Source of the DNA: an uncultured Clostridia bacterium
Lineage (GTDB): Bacteria > Bacillota > Clostridia > Christensenellales > CAG-138
Reading direction: 5' to 3'
Assembly: GCA_947168565.1 (NCBI GenBank)
Contig: CAMVMM010000007.1
Span: 50,592-114,591, forward strand
Length of the DNA stretch: 64,000 bases
Positions within the stretch are counted from its first letter, which is position 1, and the number at the start of each line of letters is the position of its first letter. Below are positions 7,881-16,179 of the stretch, in pieces. Position numbers and translations under genes: made by a program. The notes under the pieces are model-generated. The model saw only the letters and a program-made list of their open reading frames with translations, made no database searches and had not been told where the DNA came from.

Positions 7881-8273
7881 TCAGCCTTTCCTGCATTTTT
7901 CGCAAACGCCGTGCAGCACCGTTGTGCCGCTGTCGACCTCAAAATTTGAATCCCGCCTCACGTTTTCAATGAGCGCGTTTGTGGACGGAATATTCATGTG
8001 GAAGGTTTTTCCGCATTTAAAGCACTCCATGTGCAGATGCTCCCTGCACTCCGGCGAACCCGTATACCTGTAAAAGATGCGCTTGGTGCCCGAAACGGTG
8101 ATCCGCTTCACGCACCCGTTTTTTTCAAGCGCAGACAGATTGCGGTATACGGCGCTTTTGCTGATCGCATCATTGCCCAGCAAGGCGATGATCTGATCCG
8201 CGCTCAGATTCTCGTCCCGATGGCGCTCAAGCGCTTCGATCAATGCCCTTCTTTGCTTTGTGGTGTAGCTCAT
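7881..8273 (-). CDS. zur: Fur-family repressor, probably zinc-responsive (Zur)
   Basis: 130 residues. N-terminal winged helix (LSADQIIALLGNDAISKSAVYRNLSALEKNGCVKR), then the dimer and metal domain with HLHMECFKCGKTFHM and a C-terminal CEKC, the two CxxC pairs that hold the structural zinc in Fur proteins. It is the first gene of the znu operon and is separated from znuA by one base, which points to zinc sensing and autoregulation. The ATG at 8273 has GGGAGG 8 bases upstream. A 9-5-9 palindrome at 8291-8313, overlapping the start of transcription, is its likely own operator. Zinc rather than iron specificity is inferred from context. Confidence 0.88.
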   Translation of the reverse strand: MSYTTKQRRALIEALERHRDENLSADQIIALLGNDAISKSAVYRNLSALEKNGCVKRITVSGTKRIFYRYTGSPECREHLHMECFKCGKTFHMNIPSTNALIENVRRDSNFEVDSGTTVLHGVCEKCRKG

Positions 8274-8290
8274 CAAAACCGCCTCCCGAT

Positions 8291-8313
8291 AATTTGCGAT
8301 AAAGTCGCAAATT
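8291..8313. promoter_or_regulatory. Candidate Zur operator (9-5-9 palindrome)
   Basis: AATTTGCGA, TAAAG, TCGCAAATT: a perfect inverted repeat placed between the -10 box and the zur ribosome site, where a bound repressor would block transcription. The link to Zur is inferred from position. Confidence 0.65.
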
Positions 8314-8314
8314 C

Positions 8315-8343
8315 ATTATAGCCCACAAGCAGCCGTGTGTCAA
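8315..8343 (-). promoter_or_regulatory. Consensus sigma-A promoter of the zur-znuACB operon
   Basis: On the minus strand TTGACA, exactly 17 bases, TATAAT. Both hexamers match consensus fully, as expected for a strong promoter held in check by a repressor. Confidence 0.85.
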
Positions 8344-8389
8344 GCGCTTTTGCCTTCGTACCGCCTTTTTTTCGCGGCAAAACTTTTCC

Positions 8390-8555
8390 GCATTTAAAAT
8401 ATCGAGAGCAGGCGAGCGGATTTTTCGCAGAATCAATAAAGAAAATCTTGATCGACACTTGAGCGTCGATCAAGATTTTACGAAGCGGGCGCAGAGGAAA
8501 AGCTGCCGTCCGAAACAAGGTTTTAGGCGTAGGACAGTATCAGGAGCCGGAAATC
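8390..8555. repeat. Interspersed intergenic repeat, copy 1
   Basis: Fills the gap between zur and the PepSY gene. It contains the hairpin AATCTTGATCGAC / GTCGATCAAGATT, then ACGAAGC, GCCGTCCGAA, AAGG-TTTTAGG and AGGA-AGTAT motifs. These recur in the same order at 60790-60945, and the right-hand part recurs at 13355-13460. No protein frame is supported here. Confidence 0.7.
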
Positions 8556-8576
8556 AAAGCTTTCCCATGCCCCGTA

Positions 8577-9182
8577 TCAGATCGCGGGAGCGGCCTCGGC
8601 TGCACCGTTTTGCGCCGCCTCTCCCCCGCTGCCCTGCATGGCTCCGGAGCTCTGCGGCCTTCCGTGACGGCCGCCCTCGTTCGTCACCTCGGAAACGGTT
8701 TTATCCAGCACCGCTCCGCTCACGGGGTCTATCCTATAGGAATAACTTTGGTTTTCATAGGTGAATTTCACCTTGTAAACCGTCGTGCCGTCCTTATCCG
8801 AAACGCGCGATCTCAGCTTTTGCACCTGCTCGGCGGTGAGCCCCGCATCCGCAAGCGCAGCGGCTTTGGCGGCGTCCTTGCCTATCGCGCCCTCGGGCTC
8901 GGCTGCCTCGGCGGGCTTTGCGCCGTGACCGTGGCCGTGACCGTGGCCTCGACCATGGCAGCTGCCGCCGCGCTCGGCCGTTTCGCCCCTGGCATTCCCC
9001 GCCCCTGCCTGCGCTTTTCCGAGGTCGCCGTTTTCTTGGGGAGCCTCGATGGCGGGAATCTCGTTTGCGGGAGCTTGGGACTCTCCGGATGAGGATGCCT
9101 GCGCGAGCGCCCCGGGAAGGGTGACCGCGCTCAGAATGCCTGCGCCGATGAGCGCCGCTGCGATGATTTTGACGTGTTTCAA
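8577..9182 (-). CDS. Secreted or membrane-anchored PepSY-domain protein with His/Gly tract
   Basis: 201 residues. One N-terminal hydrophobic segment (IIAAALIGAGILSAVTLPG) may be a signal or anchor. A Gly/Ala linker follows with a histidine tract GRGHGHGHGHG, then a PepSY-like domain (AAALADAGLTAEQVQKLRSR ... VYKVKFTYENQSYSYRIDPV) and a low-complexity tail. The chosen start is the TTG at 9182 because AAGGAG lies 9 bases upstream; the in-frame ATG at 9224 sits only a few bases after a possible TATAAT and lacks a ribosome site. PepSY proteins often modulate peptidases or sensor kinases. The divergent two-component system next door suggests a sensory partnership, which is inference. Confidence 0.7.
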   Translation of the reverse strand: MKHVKIIAAALIGAGILSAVTLPGALAQASSSGESQAPANEIPAIEAPQENGDLGKAQAGAGNARGETAERGGSCHGRGHGHGHGHGAKPAEAAEPEGAIGKDAAKAAALADAGLTAEQVQKLRSRVSDKDGTTVYKVKFTYENQSYSYRIDPVSGAVLDKTVSEVTNEGGRHGRPQSSGAMQGSGGEAAQNGAAEAAPAI

Positions 9183-9344
9183 ATGAATCAACTCCTTTTT
9201 TTGTTTTTTCGCGGTCTTTTTCATCCGCTGACTGCATTATAACCCGCTTCCGCCCCATTAATCCCCGAAAAGAAGCGGCGAAATTTACGAAAATCATACG
9301 AAAAGCCGCGTATGATCTGCGGCAGGCTTTTCGCGCCCGGATCA

Positions 9345-9373
9345 TTGCGTTTAAAGAAAAAAGCTGATACAAT
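9345..9373 (+). promoter_or_regulatory. Promoter of the two-component operon
   Basis: TTGCGT, 17 bases, TACAAT, followed by the response regulator start 45 bases on. Confidence 0.5.
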
Positions 9374-9417
9374 TAAGCCAGTATAGTGCCGAGGGGCGCA
9401 AAGCCGAGGTTAAATGA

Positions 9418-10122
9418 ATGGAAGAAAAAAGAAAAACCGTTTATATTGCCGATGACGACGACAGCATACGGCAGATAGTTAAAACCTTTCTTGTGAACGA
9501 CGGCTATATAACCGAGGATTTTTCCACGGGGGACGCGCTTTTTGAAAGGTTTGAGCAGAAAAGCTGCGAGCTTGTGATACTGGACGTGATGATGCCGGGC
9601 ACGGACGGCTTCGGAATACTGACGAAGCTGCGGAAGATAAGCACCGTGCCTGTTATAATGCTGACCGCGCGGGATTCGGAAAACGACCTTGCCATGGGGC
9701 TTGGGCTTGGCAGCGACGATTACATCACCAAGCCCTTTTCGGCCATGGCGCTTCTGATGCGCGTGCGGGCAATATTCCGAAGGATAGAATTTGAAAGCAG
9801 CAAATACGTTAAGCCCGCTGCGGCGGGTGCGGGCTTTGGGCCGCTCGAGCTTGACGAAGCCTCAAGAAGCGTGCGCGTCGGCGGCGAACCGTTGGCGCTG
9901 ACCCCCACCGAATACGGCGTGCTGCGCGATCTTATGCTGCATGCGGGCGAGGCGGTTTCCCGCGACGAGCTGCTTGAGCGGGTGTGGGGCTTTGAGGCGG
10001 TGGTGGAAACGCGCGCCACGGACGACACCGTGCGCAGGCTGCGCCAAAAGCTTGCGGGAAGCGGCGTGAATATTGCGGCTGTATGGGGCTACGGCTTCAG
10101 GCTTGAGGAAGCTGGCAAATGA
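9418..10122 (+). CDS. OmpR/PhoB-family response regulator
   Basis: 234 residues. Receiver domain 1-120: acidic pocket ADDDDS near residue 13, phosphoacceptor Asp in VILDVMMPGTDG (about residue 58), Thr in IMLTARD and Lys in YITKPFS. C-terminal winged-helix DNA-binding domain 140-230 with LALTPTEYGVLRDLMLH and TRATDDTVRRLRQKL. It should bind DNA when phosphorylated by the kinase encoded next. Its stop overlaps the kinase start by 4 bases. GAGG lies 8 bases before the ATG at 9418. Targets are not known; the divergent PepSY gene and the downstream beta-helix lipoprotein are candidates. Confidence 0.9.
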   Translation: MEEKRKTVYIADDDDSIRQIVKTFLVNDGYITEDFSTGDALFERFEQKSCELVILDVMMPGTDGFGILTKLRKISTVPVIMLTARDSENDLAMGLGLGSDDYITKPFSAMALLMRVRAIFRRIEFESSKYVKPAAAGAGFGPLELDEASRSVRVGGEPLALTPTEYGVLRDLMLHAGEAVSRDELLERVWGFEAVVETRATDDTVRRLRQKLAGSGVNIAAVWGYGFRLEEAGK

Positions 10123-11453
10123 AAGGAAAGATACGTCTAAAAACCAAGCTGCTGCTCACCTTCGCGGGGCTGACGAGCGCTCTGCTTATCGCCGTGATGC
10201 TTATTTTCAATCTTTCCATTCGGGGCTACATAAATTCAAGCGTAAACTCCCGGCTTGAAAGCATGAATACCGCCGTGGAGGACGAGCGGCGCGGGCATGG
10301 CAAGCCTTTTGACAACAGGCCCGACAGGTTCACCGGCGCAAGGGGCAGCGCGATAGTTTTGAGCGAAAGCGGCGATATAATCAGCGTGCTGCACGGCGAT
10401 GAGGACACGGCCGCCGTGATCGCGGAAAAATATCGCAGCGGCGCGCTCACAAAGGGCGCGTATACCACCGTTTCCACGGAGGACGGCACCTTTGCCGTTG
10501 CCGTTGCGGACGATCCCGTTCAAAAGGGCTCCCTGCTGGTTTCCTTTCTGGATATTACGGCGATAAGCGGGCTTGCCGCAAGGGTAAACATAGTATTGAT
10601 GCTGCTTATAGCGGCGGCGATAGTGCTTTGCTTCGTGCTGAGCCGCTTTTTTGCAAGGGCGATCTCAAAGCCCGTTCAGGACCTTTCGGACTATGCGCGG
10701 AGCATCGGCGAGGGCGACCTTGAGATAAGGCGCATGGATTTTCGTGAGCTGGAGTTTGCCGGGCTTGCCGATTCCATGCGTGATATGGCGGCGAATCTGA
10801 AGGAGGCGAAGGCCGGGCAGGAGGTGTTTTTTCAGAACGTGTCGCACGAGCTTCGCACGCCGCTGACAAGCATACGCGGCAGCGCTGAGGGCATAGTGTA
10901 CGGCGTTATGGAGCCCGTTGAGGCGGGAAACACGATCATACGCGAAACGGAGCGGCTCACCGCCATGGTGGAGGATATTCTTTATATCTCCCGAATAAAT
11001 AAAACCGAGCCCGCCGAGAGCGCAGAGCCCATGGATATAAGGGAAACGCTTTCGCTCTGCGCCTCCGAGCAGCGCGCCGAGGCCGCGAAAAGGGGGCTGC
11101 ACTTTGAATTCGATTTTGACGATGCGCCCGCGCTTGTGAGAATACGCGCCAAGGACGCGGAGCGGATTTTCGGCAACCTGGTTTCAAACGCGATAAGATA
11201 CGCAAAAAGCGCGATAAGCCTTTCCTGCCATGATACGGGCGAGGGCATCACCGTGCGCATCAGCGACGACGGCCCCGGCATACCCGAAAAGGATCTGCCG
11301 CATATCTTTGAAAGGTTTTACAAGGGCGAGGGCGGCAAGCACGGCATAGGGCTTGCGATCGCGCGGGAGGCAGCGGAAGCCTATCACGGCAGCCTTGAGG
11401 CCTCAAACGCGCCCGGCGCGGTGTTTACCGCAAGCTTTCCCAGGGCGGAATAG
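10119..11453 (+). CDS. Membrane sensor histidine kinase
   Basis: 444 residues. Two membrane helices (about residues 12-32 and 160-182) bracket an extracytoplasmic sensor of about 125 residues. A HAMP linker (SKPVQDLSDYARSIGEGDLE) follows, then the phosphoacceptor H-box FFQNVSHELRTPLTSIRG. The catalytic domain carries N-box NLVSNAIRYAK, G1 DDGPGIPEKDLPHIFERF and G2 KHGIGLAIAREA. It is the partner of the overlapping upstream response regulator. The signal it senses is unknown. Confidence 0.9.
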   Translation: MKGKIRLKTKLLLTFAGLTSALLIAVMLIFNLSIRGYINSSVNSRLESMNTAVEDERRGHGKPFDNRPDRFTGARGSAIVLSESGDIISVLHGDEDTAAVIAEKYRSGALTKGAYTTVSTEDGTFAVAVADDPVQKGSLLVSFLDITAISGLAARVNIVLMLLIAAAIVLCFVLSRFFARAISKPVQDLSDYARSIGEGDLEIRRMDFRELEFAGLADSMRDMAANLKEAKAGQEVFFQNVSHELRTPLTSIRGSAEGIVYGVMEPVEAGNTIIRETERLTAMVEDILYISRINKTEPAESAEPMDIRETLSLCASEQRAEAAKRGLHFEFDFDDAPALVRIRAKDAERIFGNLVSNAIRYAKSAISLSCHDTGEGITVRISDDGPGIPEKDLPHIFERFYKGEGGKHGIGLAIAREAAEAYHGSLEASNAPGAVFTASFPRAE

Positions 11454-11540
11454 AATCGGCCTTTGATGAAGACTATTCCTTTTCGGCTTTTGAATCGGAT
11501 TTGATTTCGGGCGGCATTCGGCTGTTTGCCGCAAAAAACG

Positions 11541-11567
11541 GAGCCTCGGCGAAGCTGGGGCTCTTTT
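11541..11567 (+). terminator. Terminator of the two-component operon
   Basis: GAGCCTCGGC, loop GAA, GCTGGGGCTC (10 pairs, two of them G-T), followed by TTTT and preceded by an A run. It separates the kinase from the next gene. Confidence 0.7.
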
Positions 11568-11664
11568 CGTATGCTTTGCGTATTTTTCGCCGCTCTTTTT
11601 CGGAGATACGGCTTAAATAAGCGGGTATAATAAAGCCAGCAAAAAAGCAAAGGGGGTGTTTCAA

Positions 11665-12987
11665 ATGAAACACGGCATTATCAAAAAAACCTTTTCGGCG
11701 GCGCTCTCCATGGCGCTTATCGCCTCCATCGCGGCGCTTGGCGCGTGCGGCATAAGGATCGCGGAGGAAGGCGCAGACGTTCAAGCGGGCGCTCAAAGTG
11801 CGGCGTATTCAAGCACGGTTTCAAGCACGGTTTCAAGCGCGAATACCGCAGAAAGCGCGGACGCTTCCGCATTCACCGCCGCATCGACGGTCTCCACTCA
11901 AACGGAGCTTGCCGCAAGCGCGTTTTCAAGCAGGGATCTTTCGGGCGAATACGATGCACAGGGCGCGGTGCTCATTTCGCTTGAGGGCGGCACGGCAAGC
12001 GCTTCCTCCGAAAGCGTAACCGTAAGCGGCTCCACCATCACCATTACCGCCGCAGGCACCTATATCATAAGCGGCACGCTCGATAACGGCAGCATCATAG
12101 TGAACGCAGGCAAGGAGGATAAGGTGCAGCTCGTGCTGAACGGCGCGAAGATACATTCCGAGGATTATGCCGCGATCTACGTTTTCCAGGCGGACAAGGT
12201 GTTTATCTCCCTTGCGGACGGCACGGAAAACAGCCTTTCAAACGGCGGAAGCTTCACTCAGCGCGATGAACACAACGTGGACGGCGTTATCTACTCAAGG
12301 GACGACGTCACCCTGAATGGCGGCGGCGCGCTTACCATAGCTTCACCCGCCGAAAACGGCATCGTGAGCAAGGATGAGCTTGTGATAACCGGCGGCAGCT
12401 ATTCCGTTACCGCCGGCGGGCACGCGCTTCAGGGCAAGGACAGCATTGCGATCTCGGACGGCAGCTTTACCCTCAGCTCCGGCAAGGACGCGCTGCATTC
12501 GGAAAACTCCGATGACGACGCCCTTGGCACTATATACGTCTGCGGCGGCAGCTTCAATATAAGCGCCGCGGACGACGGGATCCACGCCACCTCGCTGCTT
12601 CAGATAGACGGCGGCAAATTCGAGATTGCGGCGGCGGAGGGGCTTGAATCGACCTATATCCTTATAAACGGCGGCGATATCTCCGTCACATCGGGCGACG
12701 ACGGCATAAACGCCTCGCTCAAATCCTCCGCCTATTACCACACGGTGGAGATAAACGGCGGCAGCATCACCATCTCCATGGCAAGGGGCGATACGGACGG
12801 CATCGATTCCAACGGAAACCTTATCGTAACCGGCGGCGAAATAAATATCACCGGCCAATCCGCCTTTGACTGCGACGGCACCATAACCCACACCGGCGGC
12901 ACTATCACGATAAACGGACGGCAGGCTTCGCAGATAAGCTCCCAAATGACGGGCGGCCGGGGCGGCTTCGGCGGCGGATGGCGCTGA
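11665..12987 (+). CDS. Cthe_2159-like beta-helix carbohydrate-binding lipoprotein
   Basis: 440 residues. Signal peptide with lipobox IAALGAC, a Ser/Thr-rich linker to about residue 80, then a long series of short beta-strand turns (GSIIVNAGKEDKVQLVLNG, ITGGSYSVTAGGHALQGKDS, ISDGSFTLSSGKDALHSENS, SAADDGIHATSLLQIDGG). This is the pattern of the Cthe_2159 family of right-handed parallel beta-helices, which bind polysaccharides such as cellulose or pectin in the characterised member. The tail is Gly-rich (GGRGGFGGGWR). AGGGGG precedes the ATG at 11665; a GTG three codons earlier is an alternative. TATAAT at 11626 may be its -10 box. The stop codon lies inside the first unit of the tandem repeat downstream. 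Confidence 0.8.
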   Translation: MKHGIIKKTFSAALSMALIASIAALGACGIRIAEEGADVQAGAQSAAYSSTVSSTVSSANTAESADASAFTAASTVSTQTELAASAFSSRDLSGEYDAQGAVLISLEGGTASASSESVTVSGSTITITAAGTYIISGTLDNGSIIVNAGKEDKVQLVLNGAKIHSEDYAAIYVFQADKVFISLADGTENSLSNGGSFTQRDEHNVDGVIYSRDDVTLNGGGALTIASPAENGIVSKDELVITGGSYSVTAGGHALQGKDSIAISDGSFTLSSGKDALHSENSDDDALGTIYVCGGSFNISAADDGIHATSLLQIDGGKFEIAAAEGLESTYILINGGDISVTSGDDGINASLKSSAYYHTVEINGGSITISMARGDTDGIDSNGNLIVTGGEINITGQSAFDCDGTITHTGGTITINGRQASQISSQMTGGRGGFGGGWR

Positions 12988-12990
12988 ACT

Positions 12991-13247
12991 CAATCTGCGC
13001 TGAAACGGCAATCGGCGGTTAAACGGCAATCGGCGGTGAAACGACAATCGGCGGTGAAGCGGCAATCGGCACTGAAACGGCAATCGGCGCTGAAACGGCA
13101 ATCGGCGCTGAAACGGCAATCGGTGCTGAACGGCAATCGGCGCTGAAACGGCAATCCGGCAATCGGCGGTGAAACGGCAATCGGCGGTGAAGCGGCAATC
13201 GGCGGTGAAGCGGCAATCGGCGGTGAAGCGGCAATCGGCGGTGAAGC
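12991..13247. repeat. 18-bp tandem repeat, about 14 units
   Basis: The unit is CGGCAATCGGCGGTGAAA, with G/C and A/G variants and two length breaks (near 13130 and 13155). It begins at the stop codon of the beta-helix gene. Because 18 is a multiple of 3, three minus-strand frames stay open and give false six-residue-repeat proteins. The rest of the 541-base gap up to 13528 holds the hairpin and the interspersed repeat listed next. Confidence 0.9.
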
Positions 13248-13290
13248 GGCGCGGCCATGAGGCGCAGAAAAGTGAATATAGATATAGAAA

Positions 13291-13322
13291 AACGCTCCCT
13301 TCGCTTTGGCGAAGGGAGCGTT
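13291..13322. terminator. Perfect 14-bp hairpin, probable terminator
   Basis: AACGCTCCCTTCGC, loop TTTG, GCGAAGGGAGCGTT. A-rich on the left and T-rich on the right, so it may end transcription from either side. Confidence 0.6.
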
Positions 13323-13354
13323 TGCTTTGAGCTTTTGAGCGTTAGGCGGAGCGG

Positions 13355-13460
13355 TCGAGGCGCTTTTTCGCCCGATCCAGTCCGTAGGATCGCAGAGCGA
13401 TGCCCGATCTGCAATCAAGGTTTTAGATGTACGATAGTATTAGGTGCAGAACAGTATTAA
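13355..13460. repeat. Interspersed intergenic repeat, copy 2 (partial)
   Basis: Shares CAAGGTTTTAGATGTACGAT and AGTATTAGGTGCA with the copies at 53618-53664 and, more distantly, at 8390-8555 and 60790-60945. No coding sequence is seen here. Confidence 0.6.
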
Positions 13461-13528
13461 CAGACTTTTTTCAAAAAGCCGCAGGCGCCGCATTTTTCTG
13501 CGCCTGCGGAGAATGGATCAAAAAAGAA

Positions 13529-14860
13529 TCACCACCAAAGCTCAGGGTTTTCGCTGTCGCTTGCAAAGCCGGGCTTATAGATACGGAAAAGCCAGTTGCC
13601 CTCGCCGTCCTTGATGCCGACATACAGCTCGCTATGCGCCACCGCGCGGTCCTCGATGTGCAGCGCGCCGTAGATATCCGCCCTCTCCCCGCCGTGCCGC
13701 TCCGCGGCCGAGGGCTTGTCGATGCGTTCAAACTCCGCATTGTAATAGTTGCCGTCACTTGCCTGAAGATGATCCGCATAGCCCGTGGTGATATACATTT
13801 CATGCTCCGGATGATACCCCTGATAATAGAGCGGCAGAACGCGCTCCATCACAAGCTCGCCCGAAAGCGTGTAAAGATTGATCCTTTCATACGATATCCC
13901 GCCGTCGATCCGCTGCTCCGGCTCCTCAAGGGCTTGGGTGCCGATGATATATTTGCCGCCGAAAACGCCGCAGATCCTTCCAAACGGCGCTGTATCGAAC
14001 TGCGAAAGCACCTCGCCGCTCTCGGAAACCAGCATCGCGCTGTGCGTTGTAAGCGAAAGCCACGGCGTTTCCGCGCCGTAATTGATAGTGCGATCAAGAA
14101 TAAGATACTTGCCGTCTATCTTCACTATTGCTCCGGCGTAGTCCACCTTGAACGCGCGGCGCACTAAGCGCTCCTGCTCCATACCGTTTTCGGTATATTC
14201 CGTGCGCAAAAAGGTATACTCCGGCGCGGCGTTCATCAGAGGTGAGGGCTCAAGATCAATTTTCCTTATATCTGTAATAAAAACGTTTCCGCGCGTTTCG
14301 CCCTCCTCATTGATATACTCCCAATACTCGGTCTGTATCATGATATCGCCTAATCTTTGGTATTCCGGCAGGTTCTCGCCCCGCTCTATGCTGTAGCCGT
14401 AGGGCGCGCCGTGCTCGCCGTAGAAGCCCTCTCCGTCCCAATCGGTGTATTCATACTCCGTCCTGTTGAAGGTGGTCACAAGAGTGCCGAAGCGGTCGTA
14501 AACGTAGTGCAGGTCGCTTTCCCCATCCAAAACAAAATACTTCGCGCTCTCCGGAAAAAGCTCGCCGCCTATAAGGTTCCCAAGCCTCACCGCGCCGGGA
14601 AATGCGGGTGTATCCCCCGAAAAATCCGGCGGGAGTGTGGGCCTTTCCTGCGGCCCCGGCGCTGCGGTGGGCGCATCGGTGGGCGCGTCCGTGGGCGCTG
14701 CGGTGGGCGCATCCGTGGGTTTTTCGGTGGGCGCATCGGTGGGCGCGGCGGTTATTTCCGCAGTGGGCGCGGGTGTAGTATCCGGCTTTACCGCCGGAGC
14801 GCAGGCGGAGGCAAAAAGCAGCAGCGCCGCAAGTGAAGCCATCGTCGTTTTTTTATTCAT
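13529..14860 (-). CDS. Array lipoprotein 1 (PT-linker family, unknown function)
   Basis: 443 residues. Signal peptide with lipobox LLFASAC, then a linker of about 45 residues made of APTDAPTEKPTDAPT repeats, then a beta-rich domain. Family signatures are VRLGNLIGGELFPESAKYFV, LDGESDLHYVYDRFG, FDTAPFGRICGVFGGKYIIG, YTLSGELVM and, near the C-terminus, VGIKDGEGNWLFRIYKPGFA ending SDSENPELWW. The domain is not one I can name; the repeated YDxxG..., LDENG... and G-N-W-x-F segments look like blades of a beta-propeller or WG-type repeats (inference). It faces outside and is lipid-anchored. It is the last gene of a run of paralogues on this strand, 24 bases downstream of array lipoprotein 2. Confidence 0.75.
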   Translation of the reverse strand: MNKKTTMASLAALLLFASACAPAVKPDTTPAPTAEITAAPTDAPTEKPTDAPTAAPTDAPTDAPTAAPGPQERPTLPPDFSGDTPAFPGAVRLGNLIGGELFPESAKYFVLDGESDLHYVYDRFGTLVTTFNRTEYEYTDWDGEGFYGEHGAPYGYSIERGENLPEYQRLGDIMIQTEYWEYINEEGETRGNVFITDIRKIDLEPSPLMNAAPEYTFLRTEYTENGMEQERLVRRAFKVDYAGAIVKIDGKYLILDRTINYGAETPWLSLTTHSAMLVSESGEVLSQFDTAPFGRICGVFGGKYIIGTQALEEPEQRIDGGISYERINLYTLSGELVMERVLPLYYQGYHPEHEMYITTGYADHLQASDGNYYNAEFERIDKPSAAERHGGERADIYGALHIEDRAVAHSELYVGIKDGEGNWLFRIYKPGFASDSENPELWW

Positions 14861-14884
14861 TTCCGGTATTCCTTTCGCATTTTA

Positions 14885-16135
14885 TCAGTCGTGGAGCTCA
14901 TCAAAGCCCTCGCTCACTCCCTGTGAATCGTTTGCAAGCCTCGGATCGTAGATACGAAAAACCCAGTTGCCCTTTTCATCCTTTACGCCGGCGTAAACGC
15001 CGTTTTGAACGACTTTATACGGGCAGTTGTAGAATTCATGCAGTATCGAGGTCTGCTCGAAGGACATAATATCCGTATTATGCAGATCGGTGCCCTCCTC
15101 AAGGGTAAAAAGCGTGTTCAGCTCGCCGTCAAGCACCTCACCGCTCCTTGTGACGCAGTGGTCCGCATATAAAAAGCCCCTTCCGAGGCCGTCCCAGTAA
15201 TGGAACCTGCCCCACGCATACGCGCTCGCCCAGCAATCCGTCATCACGCATTCGCCGGAAAGCGTGTATATGTCGTATTTCATATACGAGCCCCAGTCGC
15301 CGGACTCCATCGGATGCTGCTCGACCCCCGCGTTCACAAGCAGGTATTTTTTGCCGAGCACGCCCTCTATTTTATCGAAGCCGCCGAAGGGCGCGGGATC
15401 GAATTCGCCGATATATTCGCCGTTTTCATCCAGCACCTTGCCCTCGGTCACGCTCAATTGCTCGCCGTTTTCCTCCGAAACGCGCGAGGCGATCACAATG
15501 ATCCTGCCGTCCACCGGAAGCACGCCGCCGGATGCGCCAAGCCCGATCGGCCCGTTGGGCTCAAACGTAATGCGCCTTTCAAGCCTTTCATCCCACATGG
15601 CGGTTAAAACAAAGCCGTAATACTCTGAAAAATCGGAGTAGCCCTCCTCATCCTCCCATATCTTTTTAAATTCAAAAACTCTGTTCGCAAAGGTGATGCA
15701 GTTTTCCGGCATCGGCTCGCCGCGCTTTATGCAGTAGCCGTAGGGCACGCCGTATTCGCCGTAAATGCCCGGGCTGTTTGACCAGCAGTTGAAACTCGCA
15801 GTTGCCCGAAACGTGGTGACAAGCTCGCCGAAGCGGTCGTACACGTAGCGAATACCGCTCTCCCCGTCCAGCACGAAATACTTCATGCCATCGGGCAGCA
15901 CGGCTTCGCCGTTCAAAAGGTTGCCCATTCCTCCGGGCGTTGGGAAAACCGGCGCGGCGGTGGGAGCTTCGGTGGGCACATCGGTCGGCGCGGCGGTGGG
16001 TGCTTCGGTCGGCACATCGGTTGGCGCGGCGGTGATCTCCGCCGTGGGTTCGGGTGTATTTTGGGGCTTTACATTTGGAGTGCAAGCCGAGGAAGCAAGC
16101 AGCAGAAGCGCGAATAAAGCTGCGAGTTTTTTCAT
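14885..16135 (-). CDS. Array lipoprotein 2 (PT-linker family, unknown function)
   Basis: 416 residues. The start MKKLAALFALLLLASSAC gives a clean lipobox; the linker is PTAEITAAPTDVPTEAPTAA. The outer domain carries GNLLNGEAVLPDGMKYFVLD, GESGIRYVYDRFGELVTTF, EFDPAPFGGFDKIEGVLG, KYLLVN, YTLSGECVM, TRSGEVLDGELNTLFTLEEG and VYAGVKDEKGNWVFRIYDPR. The upstream in-frame ATG at 16186 is rejected because it would add a non-signal segment and overlap the preceding gene. The first 20 codons and the upstream 45 bases are identical to those of array lipoprotein 3, a sign of recent duplication. Function unknown. Confidence 0.75.
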   Translation of the reverse strand: MKKLAALFALLLLASSACTPNVKPQNTPEPTAEITAAPTDVPTEAPTAAPTDVPTEAPTAAPVFPTPGGMGNLLNGEAVLPDGMKYFVLDGESGIRYVYDRFGELVTTFRATASFNCWSNSPGIYGEYGVPYGYCIKRGEPMPENCITFANRVFEFKKIWEDEEGYSDFSEYYGFVLTAMWDERLERRITFEPNGPIGLGASGGVLPVDGRIIVIASRVSEENGEQLSVTEGKVLDENGEYIGEFDPAPFGGFDKIEGVLGKKYLLVNAGVEQHPMESGDWGSYMKYDIYTLSGECVMTDCWASAYAWGRFHYWDGLGRGFLYADHCVTRSGEVLDGELNTLFTLEEGTDLHNTDIMSFEQTSILHEFYNCPYKVVQNGVYAGVKDEKGNWVFRIYDPRLANDSQGVSEGFDELHD

Positions 16136-16179
16136 GCGTTTATTCTCTCTTTCTCTATGATAGGGCGATTTACCGGTCG

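Noticed and set aside
12343-13418. Minus-strand frames with six-residue repeats (RRLPFQ, ADCRFS)
   Set aside because: They are translations of the 18-bp tandem repeat and the antisense of the beta-helix gene; several frames are open only because the period is a multiple of 3.
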